64,000 bases of DNA from Xanthostigma xanthostigma (Eukaryota; Arthropoda; Insecta; Raphidioptera; Raphidiidae): positions 2,604,001 through 2,668,000 of the forward strand of contig OY754476.1 in assembly GCA_963575645.1 (NCBI GenBank), given 5' to 3'. Positions 45,902 to 57,720 of this stretch are shown piece by piece. The notes beneath the pieces were generated by a model. It did not search any database. It saw only the letters and a program-made list of their open reading frames with translations, and was not told the origin of the DNA. Made by a program: the position numbers and the translations under genes. Position 1 is the first letter of the stretch; every line of letters begins with the position of its first letter.

Positions 45902-46473
45902 ATATTCACCGAACACTATTAAAAATAAAAGTTAATCTTGGGACAAATTTATTCTTTAGAATAAAATTTACTTTCAATTCACCAAGCAAATTAACAGGTA
46001 GAAAAGTTAATTAAAGAATAAATATATACTGCACTATACTCCTTGCTCTTTTTGTTGGATATTTGGACGTTCGCCCAAAAATACTACCTATGGCGTTAGT
46101 GTAAACGTCAAAAACAAGTTTCACTAAATAATAATGTTTTATCCTAACCCAATTGCACACAAAACGTCCACTAACTTTAATGTCTTACAACTATACATTT
46201 TACAAAAGGCTAATAAACAACACATAAATACATTCACAAGAGCAAACTGTAGATATAATACTCCACGTTTATAGGTTAGGTATTATGATCTATGTGGTGA
46301 CTAATATTATTTTATCAGGCGAATAAATATTTATAACCTGGAAGTAAGACAGATTAGCTTTATACTTGCAGTAGACATTATTATGTTGGGTGAATTGTCG
46401 CTATTTATTCGGAGAAATAGTTACCTGAAGAACAAATGAACCGAATAAATAACTACTTACGTTCGGTGAATAT
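45902..46473 (-). mobile_element. TIR element C, copy B
   Basis: Ends are ATATTCACCGAAC (45902-45914) and GTTCGGTGAATAT (46461-46473). The internal sequence is the inverse of 23931-24494 along its whole length, with scattered substitutions and indels. Total 572 bp. Conserved internal phrase TTTTTGGGCGAACGTC (inverse of 46066-46081). Confidence 0.65.
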
Positions 46474-48090
46474 GGCCAATAAAAGTATAAAACATGGTGG
46501 ATATTTATTTTTCACAGCTACAAGTAACGAGCATTGAGTTTCATTAAAACTGGTTCAATAATTTTTTTGAAAAGCGGCTTATAATCTCCCAAAATATAAT
46601 TCATGCAAGTACGGAACCTGTGTGAATGGAATTAGTTTTTGATCGATTTTTTGAAGTACGCTAATTTTGGAGGAATAACTTTCTTATAAAGAAGGGTGAT
46701 ATCCCTTTGTAGTTTATAGATTATTCTAGAGATTTGAGGTGAAAATATTATGTACTAAAATAGACCGGACATAGACAGATATATATTAATAGGGTTTTTC
46801 ATGGCGAAAATGTAAAAATTTTAAATGTTTCTGCGGCGATTATGTAAAACAGATACTAAATGATATAAATATGCATGTTTTTATGATAAAGCAATCCCTT
46901 TTCTTTTTAAATATTCAACAATTTATATGTATATGGCGTAAAGTTGACAAACAAGTGGTGATTTTAATAAAAGTAGAGAATATTTAACAGTCTGAATTAT
47001 GAGTTCGTGTTCAAACAAATTAATTTAAAAAATGCAAGTCACATTCCACATTCCTTCATCTTCTCAGATATCTTCCATCTTCTATACTAAAGCTTCGTCA
47101 TTTCTGATTATACAGGGTGAAACGCGTTTACGTTGTCGCCATTAGGATCTCGGAAAATAGCAAATGTTCACGTTAGCAGAACGTTTGTGAAAACGTTAAT
47201 CAATTGTTAAAAAAAAAAACAGTTGAGCTCTATGATTGAAATTCGTCTCTGAATTTCCAGCTAATATAGATTTTTGAATGTCAGGTAACTCTGCTTGTTT
47301 CTTTAACATTTAAATTGAACAAAATATAATTGTCAGTGCCTTAAAATATCTACTACTACTGTATGAAACGAACTATTAAAAATCAAAATGTGCATAATTA
47401 ACATGCTGGAGATATACCACGTATAAAAAAACGAGTACATTCCAGAATATCTCGAAAACGGTTTTTAGTATATTTCTTAAAAACTAATGCATTGTAAATT
47501 ACCGATTTGAAAAATATAGATTTTTAAATTAAAAATGTTTTTATTGTACTTGCAATAAATTGTACTGTATAGGAGTGTATCTGCATATTAAAGCTTAGAT
47601 GTGTTGGGTACAGTCTTTTACAAAAATGCACGGTAATTTTCTAACTGTTGGTACTTACTATTGCCCTATATTTTGGTCTACGACTGTCGCAAGTGAACTA
47701 CCTTAAAGACATGAATTGTCACTTAATATGCCGACACAACGATTTGTTACCTTTTCCGAGGTCTTATTAGTGATTATACGAAATACCTCCAACATTACGT
47801 ATACCTTCGCTATAGGTAATACAAGCCGCGAAAAAATTAAAAATGTTAATTTGAAATTAAAATCTTAAAGACACTAGACTCAATGTAGAATATGAATATA
47901 ATTTCTTATAATAATAAAAATTAAGAACCTTCTTTTAGTAATTTCTTTGAAAAAAGTTTATTTACATAGGAAAAACAAATCCGAAGTATTTTAATAATTA
48001 TTGTATTAGCGACTTATTAAATACTGGTTCCCGGGTCCGGTTTCGCCCAAATTTGTAGATGGCTACCGTTTTCTCGTCGACTTACGTTGC
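46474..48090. other. AT-rich DNA, nothing recognised
   Basis: No gene over 1.6 kb. No bounded element seen. Confidence 0.45.
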
Positions 48091-48094
48091 GAAG

Positions 48095-48275
48095 GACCCC
48101 CCACAAGCCTTATGGGATTTGGTTCTCTTAAGTTGATCGAAAAAGGTTTTATTTTATGATGAGTATTTGGAAAGAATTCCGTGGCATAAAGATCGGAAAT
48201 GAAGCAATACTGAGATTTTTTTAAACTTGCATTTAATACTAACGTTTCGATACGTTTTGTATCATCTTCAGAGTG
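48095..48275. mobile_element. Two joined repeat ends: foldback family E end and family B end
   Basis: 48095-48157 (CCTTATGGGATTTGGTTCTC) matches the end of the element at 53072-53598. From 48157 the text is the family B head, AGTATTTGGAAAGAATTCCG, to the signature on the minus strand (48241-48271: CTGAAGAT, stem GATAC/GTATC, GAAACGTT). One repeat has landed in the other. Confidence 0.55.
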
Positions 48276-48409
48276 TTCAAATGCTGTCACATGTTATCAG
48301 TATATTGTTGTTGATGGATTGAGAACATGGTGTCACTCAACTTGGTAATTGTTATTTTTTTAATATATTTTTAATATAAATATATTAAAAAATATATTAA
48401 ATTTTTGTC

Positions 48410-48456
48410 AATATATAGTCTGAAAAAAAATTGGTCAACAATTTTATTTATATAAT
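48410..48456 (-). mobile_element. Family A head fragment
   Basis: TTGGTCAACAATTTTATTTA is an inverted family A head. No clear target duplication. Confidence 0.5.
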
Positions 48457-49107
48457 ATCACAGTTGTGGAAAATAAAATAATTTTGAACTCTTTCAATAA
48501 GTTGGCAGCGATATACCGTTTCATAGAACAGAGAGAGATAGTAAATAGCAATAGGATAGAATGAATTATTTTTGAGTAACTGAAGTTGATTACTGATGTC
48601 AGCCAAGAAAGGAAAATACGACCACAATCTGTCTATATGCAAGCAGACGAGCCTGATTCTGTCAAGTCCGCGGTTCTTTTCCCCGTTTCACACAAAGAAA
48701 ATTACCTACAAATGAAATAGAGACAGGTTCTACGCCCGTACGCCGCGCCGTACACCGTCTTTACTCATTCAGATGTCGTAGGGATGGGGAAAATGCAGAT
48801 ATGCATATTCATTTTCGATAAACAAAACGTAATGCCAGTGTTTGTATGACATATTGATAATTTAAATTAAGTACATATAACGGTATTATTAGCCGTTTTA
48901 AGTGCGAAAAATTTATTTTTAGAATTTTTTTGTACAGTGAAAAGGGGAGGCGTTTGGGGGAGTTCTTTAAAAAATTACGGGGTCGTGTATTAGATAGTAT
49001 TACAGTAATTCTACACCAGTTGGTATGACGTGTATATGTGATTTCAAAAAAAAAATGTGAAAGACGACAAGTTTTTACGTATTTTTGAGGAAAGTGAATA
49101 ATCCGCA
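48457..49107. other. Unassigned DNA
   Basis: No gene. Slightly GC-richer run near 48650-48780 without an identifiable frame. The 106-residue minus frame at 48809-49129 overlaps the start of a dispersed repeat and is not recognised. Confidence 0.4.
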
Positions 49108-49196
49108 AAGTTTTTTTTTGGAACGTCAAAATTTAGCGTTTTCTACGACTTAAAGAAAAGTCAAAATCTGGGCACATCGAGTTATCGTACTGGACC
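49108..49196 (+). repeat. Conserved 90-bp dispersed repeat, copy 2
   Basis: Almost identical to 22275-22363 over about 90 bp, same strand. Ends abruptly at GTACTGGACCC in both copies. This suggests a true element edge. Confidence 0.6.
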
Positions 49197-50900
49197 CAAT
49201 TAAATAATTTGAAATGTCGTATTGACAACTAGCTTAAAAGTTCAAACTTGATCGAGATCATTTGGCATTTTGTTTGTTTGTCCGCGATTATGAACAAATT
49301 TGTCGAATAATTTTAACAAAATTTAGAAGTGGAATTTTTTAAATCTAAACTGAACGACTTAAGTGGTTTTGCTATTAAAACATTCCCTCCCCCCGTGCTT
49401 TGATAATGGGTCAAATGTTCAAAAATTCAAAGTAAAATCAGCTTTTTATAATTTTGGGTACATAATAAGAATTAGTTGTCAAAAAGTTCAGCGTGTATAT
49501 AAATTGTTTAATGTTTGTTCAGCCGTAACTTTTCGACGATTTGGCCGATTTTAAAAATTTTGGCATCATTTTCAGAATATCATATGCGTATTGCAGTCAC
49601 TAAAAATAAAAAACTTAAAAAAAATTGAACCACTTTAGGGGTTGAATTTTTCCCAGGTTTTAAACTATCTCCATATTAAATTTCATCAAAATCGGTTCAG
49701 CGGTTTGTTTGTGAGTTACTTTCACATTTATAATATTAGTACGGGTCCTCAAAATATGATTTTTCTGAAACGAACGGCTTTGTTGTCTCTCAGCCCTAAA
49801 TTAAAACTCAATATTCATGCCAGTTCTGCACTTTTCTGTGAGCTACGAAACTTCCTTACTTCTATCTCTTGCTTTCAGATATAATTATTAACATTGTTAA
49901 CAAAGCCGTTTCTTAAATAGAATAAAGAACAGGTGTATTACTAAATTAAAGTAGTAATTTTATATTCAAAACAAGAAAATGAAACTACGTTATGAAACAA
50001 ACCGAATTTGAGTAATAGAATAAATACTGCGACTAAAATAAATACTTTCACTGGAATTATTCATGCACTTTTACGCAAGTTTTCATTGTAATTATGCATT
50101 TTTACCGGGCTCTTTGTATGAATTTGCTAACTAGATACATACAATAATTAATCAAAGTGTTTCATAATATTCTAAGCTAAAGCTATGACTTTTATGCTTG
50201 TAAAAAATAATAGAAAACATTTTCACAATTTCAAATATCCAAATAAACCCATTATATGGAAACAATTCATAAATATTCTGAACAAAATAGTGCCAAAATT
50301 TTTTTAAATCGCTCAAATCCTAGAAGAGTTTTTAAACAAACATAATATAATAAATATAATAAAAATATAATACATGACGAATTGATAAGCTTTTTTTTGT
50401 TTTTTGACATTGGCTAAAAATGTTATTGAAATATCAGCGAAAACTAAATTGTTTAGTTTGCTCGTGATTGTTTGTTAGCTCGTGCTGACTTTTTGAATAT
50501 CTGTTCCCCTTAAAACGAGTTACCTTGTCATGTTTATTCAACTATTTTGGACCAGTCTGCGTAAATCTCACATTATAACGTGTAATATGTGTAGATATGC
50601 ACATTTCTATCGCATATACGTCATGCATTCTGAAGTTTGTTAGCAATCCACGGAACAGCTGTACGTGAATATTTAATATCGGCACACCGTTGTTCGGATT
50701 CACATCCTCGGCTTCCCCCGTCCTCCAGCTACATTCCCCTATCTTGTCTGCAAGTCTCTTAGATGCACACATACTTGTGCAATTGTCTCCGATTGAATTT
50801 ACCTTTATCAATACTATAAAAAAAATGAATGCGTCTACTTGTGTATCCGCGTTAGAAGTTATACTTTTTTGGCGTGATTAATAACTAATTTTATATTTGT
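49197..50900. other. AT-rich DNA with a lepidopteran repeat fragment
   Basis: No gene. ATTTCATCAAAATCGGTTCA near 49680, ending TTTATAATATTAGTA, is typical wording of a common lepidopteran element in minus orientation. Near 50857-50880, AGTTATACTTTTTTGGCGTG also occurs near 62795. The 89-residue minus frame at 50542-50811 is the most gene-like here but I do not recognise it. Confidence 0.4.
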
Positions 50901-50916
50901 ATGCAAATATTATTTA

Positions 50917-51806
50917 AGGACGTAGTCCTATGTTCAGACTCGTTTTCAACCGTTATTTCAGAATTTTTTTTTAATAACAAAATAATGTACAATGTTTTCA
51001 ATTTTGTTACATGTTTTTACTGACATCGTAAACTAAGAAAACAATTTTTTTTTGCTTAATTTTACGCCATTTTATAATTGTTTTTTTAACCTAAAGTAGA
51101 CAACTTTAAATGGAGGTAGGTGGGTAGCGCGGGTGATAACGTCACTTGGAGTCAACTGAATTATAAAAATTAAATTGGTTATTGTTTCGTAGGCTTGTGG
51201 CCCTATCCCGTACTAGAAATAAACATTTTTATTGATAAATAACAAAATGGCGGGTTTTAGAAAAAAAAACAACGAGAAAATCGTGATTTTTTCGTTGAAA
51301 ATCGGTTAAAAAAATAGAAATAATTTTTATAATTAAGTAATTCTAGTACCGGACGGAGCTTTTGTTGTGTAGAATACCCTGTGCAAAATTGAAAGCAATC
51401 GGTTGTATACAATTGTTTCAATCACCCGCGCCGCTTAGAAAAACGTAGTTTTGAGAAAAACGCGTTTAAAGTTTTAATTTCAGATTTCTTACAAAAAAAT
51501 AAAAATGAATATTTACACTAATCAGCTAAGCCTGGTGTATAGTAAACCTTCCGTTTTTTCAAAGGCATCGTTTTCTGCTAATTTTTTTGCTTTAGTCTGC
51601 GATAAAGTGATAACAATTGAGAGGTAAGAGCAGGTAAGAGTCTTACCGTAAGACCGTTGCTGCTCTCGACTATATGCTATAGCTTTGCAAATATGTAATA
51701 TTTCGGTCTAAAATTTTTACAGTATTTTCTGAACATATTATACTTACTAAAACGTATAAAAAATAAATTCGTTTTTTCAAAACCCGAACACCAGACTACG
51801 TCCTTA
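50917..51806. mobile_element. TIR element of about 890 bp
   Basis: Left TTAAGGACGTAGTCCTATGT and right, inverted, TTAAGGACGTAGTCTGGTGT make TIRs of about 15-20 bp. No transposase frame inside; the interior includes CGCGGGTGATAACGTCACTT. Superfamily not identified. Confidence 0.5.
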
Positions 51807-51825
51807 AGTGAACTAAAATAATAAT

Positions 51826-51886
51826 ATATTGACAATATATGGTCTGAAAAAAATTGGTCGACTATTTTATTTATTTGAAAAAAAAC
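51826..51886 (-). mobile_element. Family A head fragment
   Basis: GGTCTGAAAAAAATTGGTCG then ACTATTTTATTTATTTGAA is an inverted family A head. No clear target duplication. Confidence 0.5.
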
Positions 51887-52805
51887 TATACACTTAAAAA
51901 TAATCAAACTTTAATTTTTCTTTAAAAACAAAACACACTTAGTATTAATTATTATCATTACAGTATTATATGTTGGGCTATACAGAACGAGATATTCCCT
52001 ATAAAATAGGTACAAGAAAAGGGTTGCCAGCATTTAAAAATGTAAAATCATAATATGAGAGTGATTTTTTTAAATTCATTGTTTTCTTTTCTCATAACCT
52101 AAGAAAAAAATTAGATTAAAGTAACAAATAAATGATTAGTAAATTCAAGACTACTCCAAGCGTGATATTATTTGATAACAAATAAATTATTTTTTATATT
52201 CGTTTTTATGTCGAATAATAATGGCGAGTTATTCGACTATTTGCCATACGGAATGGCGATTAATCGTAATTCGTTTATTCGCTATAACGACTATTCGCGG
52301 CATCTCTATTTTTCATATGGAGAAATATGTATGTTCACAATCTTAGATCATTCTTAAATTAGATTTTCTGACGACACTTTCGACAACCCAGCATCCGTGC
52401 AACCCTAAGTTTAAAGAAGCTTTCTTGTACAACATAAAACTTTAAGCAAAACAATTTACAATACAATAATATTTAAATGTTTTATTATCCAACGTTGTAC
52501 GAAAATTGTTTTAATTTAATTGAGAACATGTGTACGACTATCATTGGTATTTAGCAAGATCTGTGCATGGATAAGACAGGGAAAAGTCATTTTATAACAG
52601 CGACACCGGCTGGTTTTACTATACGAGTTTATTACATCAAATTTCCGTAAACTCAAACTGTCAGAAAATTGTATGTACACAGACGCTAATAACAACACAT
52701 ACATACATACAATAAATGGCACCAGCGATGCTCCGATGTTTCTTCTTCTTCGTCTTCTTCTGTTTTCCTTTGATTCTGTTTCCACAATTACAATTGGTAA
52801 AATTT
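51887..52805. other. AT-rich DNA, nothing recognised
   Basis: No gene. Frames near 52516-52999 overlap on both strands and cover inverted repeats. Confidence 0.4.
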
Positions 52806-52811
52806 CCCTAT

Positions 52812-52862
52812 GCGATATTGGCGATACAGAAGTTATGTCACTTATGTATCGCCAATATTTTA
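52812..52862. repeat. Palindrome
   Basis: ATATTGGCGATACAGAAGT and ACTTATGTATCGCCAATAT pair around a 6-base centre. Confidence 0.5.
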
Positions 52863-52869
52863 TGCAAAT

Positions 52870-53030
52870 CCTATCCAAAACGAATTTTTCACCTACCATA
52901 TCTCTCTCTCTTCCTCTCCTTCTCTCTCCCTTTCTCTGGAAATATTATACGCAACCATCTAACCTCACCTACCTAACTACTCACACCCATAATATATGAG
53001 ATGGTAAGTGAAAAATCCGTTTTGGATAGG
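52870..53030. mobile_element. Foldback MITE of about 160 bp
   Basis: CCTATCCAAAACGAATTTTT and AAAAATCCGTTTTGGATAGG are terminal inverted repeats extending to about 33 bp. The interior has a CT-rich simple repeat. No ORF. Confidence 0.55.
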
Positions 53031-53071
53031 TTTAACATAAAATCTGTCGAGAAAAGAGTAACTATGGCAAA

Positions 53072-53598
53072 GGACCCCACACAAACCTTATGGGATTTGG
53101 TTCTCGGTTAAATTGATCGAAAATGGTTTTATTTTATGGTTTAAAGGTCACTAAGAAAACGTGTCCATAGGCGCATAGCCTAAAAATCAATATATTTTTA
53201 GCTACAGATATGCTTAGCGAGATTTTAGATATAGAGATTATCCAATGAATTCACAATCTTAAAAAATCCTAAGCTCTAGAAATATGTTTTCGAGTGCGCT
53301 GAATCCGAATATGTCATTATTATTTAATACAGGGCGACACATTCCAACATTACCTAGTTTTCAACTGTTTTTCTATTTCTAAAAAAAACACAAAAGTTGA
53401 ACAGGGAACATGTTTGTAAATTCAGTGGATATATCTAAAATCTCGCTAAACATATCTGTAGCTAAAAATTCATTGATTTTTAGGCTATGCACCCACAGAC
53501 ACTTTTTCTTAGTGACCTTTAAACTATAAAATAAAAAATAAAACCATTTTCGATCAATTTAATCGAGAACCAAATCCCATAAGGTTTGTGCGGGGTTC
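53072..53598. mobile_element. Foldback element, family E, with 190-bp arms
   Basis: Left arm from GGACCCCACACAAACCTTAT to about 53260; right arm from about 53405 to CATAAGGTTTGTGCGGGGTTC (first bases shown). Inner parts such as GGTCACTAAGAAAACGTGTC also match imperfectly. A single end is present at 48095. No ORF. Confidence 0.65.
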
Positions 53599-53968
53599 TT
53601 TCAAGTCAATCGGGCGTATAGTTTTGGAGATCTCGTGACGAGTCAGTCAGTCAGTTAGTGAATGCTATTTCATTATAAATAGGTACCTATATAGAGATAA
53701 AATATACAGATATCAGTACTCAGAGGTGATGAAAGTATAATTGTGTTTTGAACATAAACGATGTAAATATTAATCGGTACTGGGTTTGGATAGGCCTCGT
53801 TTCAGATTTTTAAAGTTGCATGGTGGAAGCAAAGATTTTGTGGTGGAAGGGCGTGTCGTATTTTGACTAAATATTTATATTCATTTTAAATTTACGGCCA
53901 ATTGTCACAGAAAAAATTAAAATATATTTAAACTCTCGACTTATAGATCAGTGCGGTGCTTAAATCAG
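53599..53968. other. AT-rich DNA, nothing recognised
   Basis: About 370 bp. TCAGTCAGTCAGTTAGTGA near 53644 is wording common in insect repeats. Confidence 0.4.
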
Positions 53969-53969
53969 C

Positions 53970-54532
53970 AAAAACTGGTAATTTTTAGGGTTCCGTACCC
54001 GGAAAGGTGCCCAACGAGACCCTATTACTAAGCCTCCGCTATCCGTCTGTCTGACAGCGGGCTGTAACCGTAAAAGATAGAAAGTTGAAATTTTCACAGA
54101 GTGTGTATTTATATTGCCGCTATAACAATAAATACTGAAAACCCAAGATGGCGATTTTCAAAATGGCCGCCCTGCAAATTAGAAAAAAAAATCCGATTAA
54201 GCTGATATTAAGCATGCGTGCTCAGTCCTATTGACAATATACAAAAATTAAAGAAATAAAGATGGCGAATTTCAAAATGGTCGCCTTACAAAGTAAAAAA
54301 AACTCTCCGATTAAGCGGATATAGGGCATTCGAGTTCAGTCCTATTAAAATTACACGATGATGAAAAATAAAACCAAGCCGGCAAATTTTAAAATGGCCG
54401 CTATGCAAATTAGAAAAAAAATCCGATTAAGCTGGCACTGGCCATGCGTGTAAAAAGTACATAGTTTTATATCTTGTACGATAATACAGAACCCTTCCTC
54501 TGTGAGTACGACTGGCACTTGACCTGTTTTTT
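53970..54532. mobile_element. Lepidopteran 'AGGGTTCCGTACC' repeat
   Basis: Starts AAAACTGG then AGGGTTCCGTACCC, with CGAGACCCTATTACTAAG and CTCCGCTATCCGTCTGTCTG. Ends, inverted, with AAAACAGGTCAAGTGCCAGT and GAAGGGTTCTGTA. Three internal units of about 120 bp each contain AAAATGGCCGC and ATCCGATTAAGC. This is one of the most widespread lepidopteran repeats, so it supports the taxonomic call. Confidence 0.75.
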
Positions 54533-55115
54533 AAGTAAAATGAGAATTAAAGCTAGGTTTGCTGGTGTAAACGTTCTACAAATCCCGTCAAAAGGGTGAA
54601 AATATCATTAAAACCCCATAGTACAAACATTCAAATTCGAAACAAACGTAATTATTTCGTTAGTAAGATCAAATTCGAACTTTTCTTATAGCTAAACAAC
54701 CGTTTTATTTTTTTCTTGTTTTAAGAAATAATCAGAATAAAAATTACATTTTGCAGATTTATTTTCATTTGTTATAAGTGTATGAAACCAAAACAAAAAA
54801 AAGATTAAGTTTTTTCGTAAAGAATAAAATAAATTTTAGCACACCTTGTATAACATATACGTGCATTATTATATTATTTGTATTTTGTACAAAATATCCC
54901 TTTTCATAATACGTATTTTAGACAAATAAATATGGAAATAGAGTTGTTGATTTTTCAATTGCGGTTCGAAAATACATAAAAAATTTAATTATGTCGTATT
55001 AAGCATAGATATATTATGCTGTCAATGTTGGTTTTCCGAAATGTGTGTATTTTGTGTTCCAATCGGAAATCTGTTAAAACATTTTAAAGCCGATACTTCA
55101 ACACTAATATAGTTA
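54533..55115. other. AT-rich DNA, nothing recognised
   Basis: About 580 bp with no gene or bounded repeat. Confidence 0.4.
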
Positions 55116-55120
55116 TAGTA

Positions 55121-55276
55121 GGTTCGTTCCAAGCAGCCAGTGAACGGTTTCGGAACTGCCAGCCGCATGCGCACTAGGTAAAACGAAGCTGTTAGTGGCG
55201 ATTTTAGAACACGTTTTACCTTCTGCGCATGCGGGTGACGGTTTCGGAACCGTTCACTGGCTGCTTGGAACGAACC
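55121..55276. mobile_element. MITE with long TIRs and 5-bp target duplication
   Basis: GGTTCGTTCCAAGCAGCCAG and its inverse close a 156-bp element flanked by TAGTA (55116-55120 and 55277-55281). The TIRs extend through TGAACGGTTTCGGAAC. Inner arms also hold a CGCATGCGC-type palindrome. No ORF. A solo end is seen at 59022-59040. Confidence 0.7.
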
Positions 55277-55487
55277 TAGTATTGCAAAGTGGGATAAAAG
55301 TTAGGCTTGCTCAAAACAGTTCCAAAGAAGGAACGAACATGGAATGTTTTCTTTCTTGAGCATGTTTCCGAGAAACATGTTCGAGACACGATTTCGTCTC
55401 ACTGTTTCAGTGGAAACTTTGCGTTGAAAATCTATAGAAATAAAAAAAATTGCAGTGTCTGTTTGTACTATAATATAATAGAAATCT

Positions 55488-55644
55488 TCAAATCTTTGAT
55501 TAACGTCTGATTAGAACTCTTCAATAAATAAAATTATCGACCAATTTTTCAGAAGAAGATCCAAATCCGGATCGAGACGTTAATGTATTAATTTATATTG
55601 TTTGTTAATATATTGTCTCAAAAATTGGTCGATAATTTTATTTA
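55488..55644 (-). mobile_element. Family A insertion with 14-bp target duplication and signature
   Basis: Flanked by TATAATAGAAATCT (55474-55487 and 55645-55658). From left to right it has the inverted 3' tail (TTTGATTAACGTCTGATTAG), a 5' head, the signature (CAGAAGAA, stem GATCC/GGATC at 55558-55562/55569-55573, GAGACGTT) and an inverted head at the right. The order can be explained by a complex inverted insertion. Confidence 0.75.
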
Positions 55645-55853
55645 TATAATAGAAATCTCCTGTGTATATATAGTAATGGATTACAAAATCCACATATTGC
55701 GAGAGTTGTTTTTTTTATGAATTATACCGACGTTAGCTCAATTAATACAAATAAAATTCATCGTAACTTAGTCCGTAATTCACCAGTTTAAAAGATTCCA
55801 AGAGCGAATTTTCAGTTTTCATCACTTTTTTTCTGTTTATGTTTTTATACCTA

Positions 55854-56051
55854 TCTATCCTTATAAATAAAATATCTGTCCGTTTGTTCCGGCAAATCTT
55901 CGAAACGACTGGACCGGTTTTGACGGAACTTTCACTGGCAGATAGCTGATGTTATAAGGAGTAACTTAGGCTACTTTTATTTCAGGAAAGGAATTAGGGC
56001 TCCACGCAAAAAAATAAATTCCACGTGAACGAAGTCGTGGGTTACAGCTAG
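55854..56051 (+). mobile_element. Non-autonomous Helitron with intact ends
   Basis: Starts TCTATCCTTATAAATAAAAT after an A and ends CTAG followed by T, as expected for A|T insertion. A perfect hairpin, CCACG...CGTGG with a 10-base loop, lies 11 bases before CTAG. Total 198 bp, no ORF. Structurally the cleanest Helitron in the window. Confidence 0.75.
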
Positions 56052-56935
56052 TAATAAATAATATTGGTATTTGCAAATTGTGAACCGACCTCGTTACTCA
56101 ATTCTGACATCTAAACGGAACTTAAACATAGCAGATGCTTAATATGTTACATATGCACTCATATTCGGGAACGTACAAACACCCATACTTATTTATTTGT
56201 TTGTTGTAAAACTATAGGTACTATAATACGTAGAGCTGTGATCCGTATTTTTTAAGAATGTGGTTTGGAATTTCTCGTGGTTCATAGCTCAAAAGTAGTA
56301 CTATTTTGATTTATTATCTAACGTTTTGGGCAGCGTTTCTGTCATCTTCACAGATATAAGGTCGTCAATTTATAAAGTGCATTGTTATAGACTATATAGT
56401 GTAATTAAGTTAGTAAACATTTATTATTATTTATTTGTGTTGTTTGGAGGTTCAACCTGTATATGAGTTGGCTAAAATTGCAACAGAAACAGTAGATTTG
56501 TCAATGAATACGTTTAATTTATAAATCACAATCATCATTAATATTTTGTACGGCGGCGCTTCTACCATATTAAACCGTCTTGTTTTAATTGCAAAAGTTC
56601 TCGTCTATATTGCTGTATGCATATTCAGAAAAACAACTTGCAGCACATTTTCATTTTATCTTATTGTATATTCTCTAACTGGAACATTCTTGCACACAAA
56701 TATTTACTGTTAGAAAATTATTAAACTTAAAAACGTGTTTTTTTTTACAAATAATTCATTATAATTTTTCTCTACTTATATATTTATTGTATTTCCATAT
56801 GACACATATACTATTGATGTCGGTTGGATTGCGAGACCGTGGAGTCGGACAAAAATTTATCGAACAATTCCAACGACTGTACCAGGATTATTGACCCTAG
56901 ATCCCGAAACACTATTCTTTTAAATAAAAAAAAAG
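56052..56935. other. AT-rich DNA with one hairpin signature
   Basis: No gene. On the minus strand near 56320-56351, TGTGAAGAT, stem GACAG/CTGCC and CAAAACGTT form a diverged copy of the CTGAAGAT-hairpin-GAAACGTC signature. Confidence 0.4.
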
Positions 56936-56937
56936 GT

Positions 56938-57183
56938 TATCTGTAAAGTCGGTTTACGGACGATAGTTTTACGTGATAACGTATTCCGCTCGAATATCAT
57001 ATTTAATAATACATAACCTAAATTTTAGTAGCTGTCAAACTAAATTTGTACCGACTCTATCGCTTATACTGCGCTCTCGCTTGCACGCACAGGGTCAGGC
57101 GGAACGTGACACTTTTCGGAACGTTACACTTTTTCGTGCATGCAGCCGGTGTTTCATCAATTTATAAGATGTTATCACGCCAA
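56938..57183 (+). repeat. Dispersed repeat K, copy 3
   Basis: GTAAAGTCGGTTTACGGACG, ACTATCGTC-type inverse, GACTCTATCGCTTATACTGC and GCATGCAGCCGGTGTTTCAT are the inverse of 5142-5392 and 13737-14278. The 64- and 68-residue frames here are not a gene. Confidence 0.6.
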
Positions 57184-57718
57184 AAAAAGAAAAAAATACT
57201 TGGCACTATTTTTGGAAATAGAGAGTGTGTAATTGATCACGTGGAATTGTGAATTTAAATGTAATATAAAAATGCAATTTCCTACTACCAATTTTTTTAA
57301 ATCATTGAATTGTTGAATTAAAAATAATCAGTGTTAAAATATAACTAAATGATAAATATAACCTTTTGAAAAAATATATTAGATATTGTGTTCATCGAGA
57401 TATAAATAATTTATAAGAAAAATCGCGATTTTTCTTATTAATAATAATCTTTTGATTATTATTAATTTGTCGGAAAAATGTACTTGTCTACATTCTAAAA
57501 TTTGAAAAAATCTAATTAGAATCTATATATTATCTCGTGTGAATTTTTTATTTGGTCCAGGAGAAAAAAAGGCCTAGCTGGCTCTCCGTTTGAAGAATTG
57601 AAACCAAATTTATATGTTTAGGAGATTCCTCAAGCGGATTTCTTTTATTTCCTCCCAGGTCCTTTAAATAAAGGTAGTAAGCAAAAATAGAAAATGCAGA
57701 GCTACGTGAAAACAGTTT
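57184..57718. other. AT-rich DNA, nothing recognised
   Basis: About 530 bp, no gene. Confidence 0.4.
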
Positions 57719-57720
57719 GA

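Noticed and set aside
50542..50811. 89-residue minus frame with fairly balanced composition
   Set aside because: Looks more protein-like than most, but no family is recognised and the splice sites are not convincing. Homology search would decide it.
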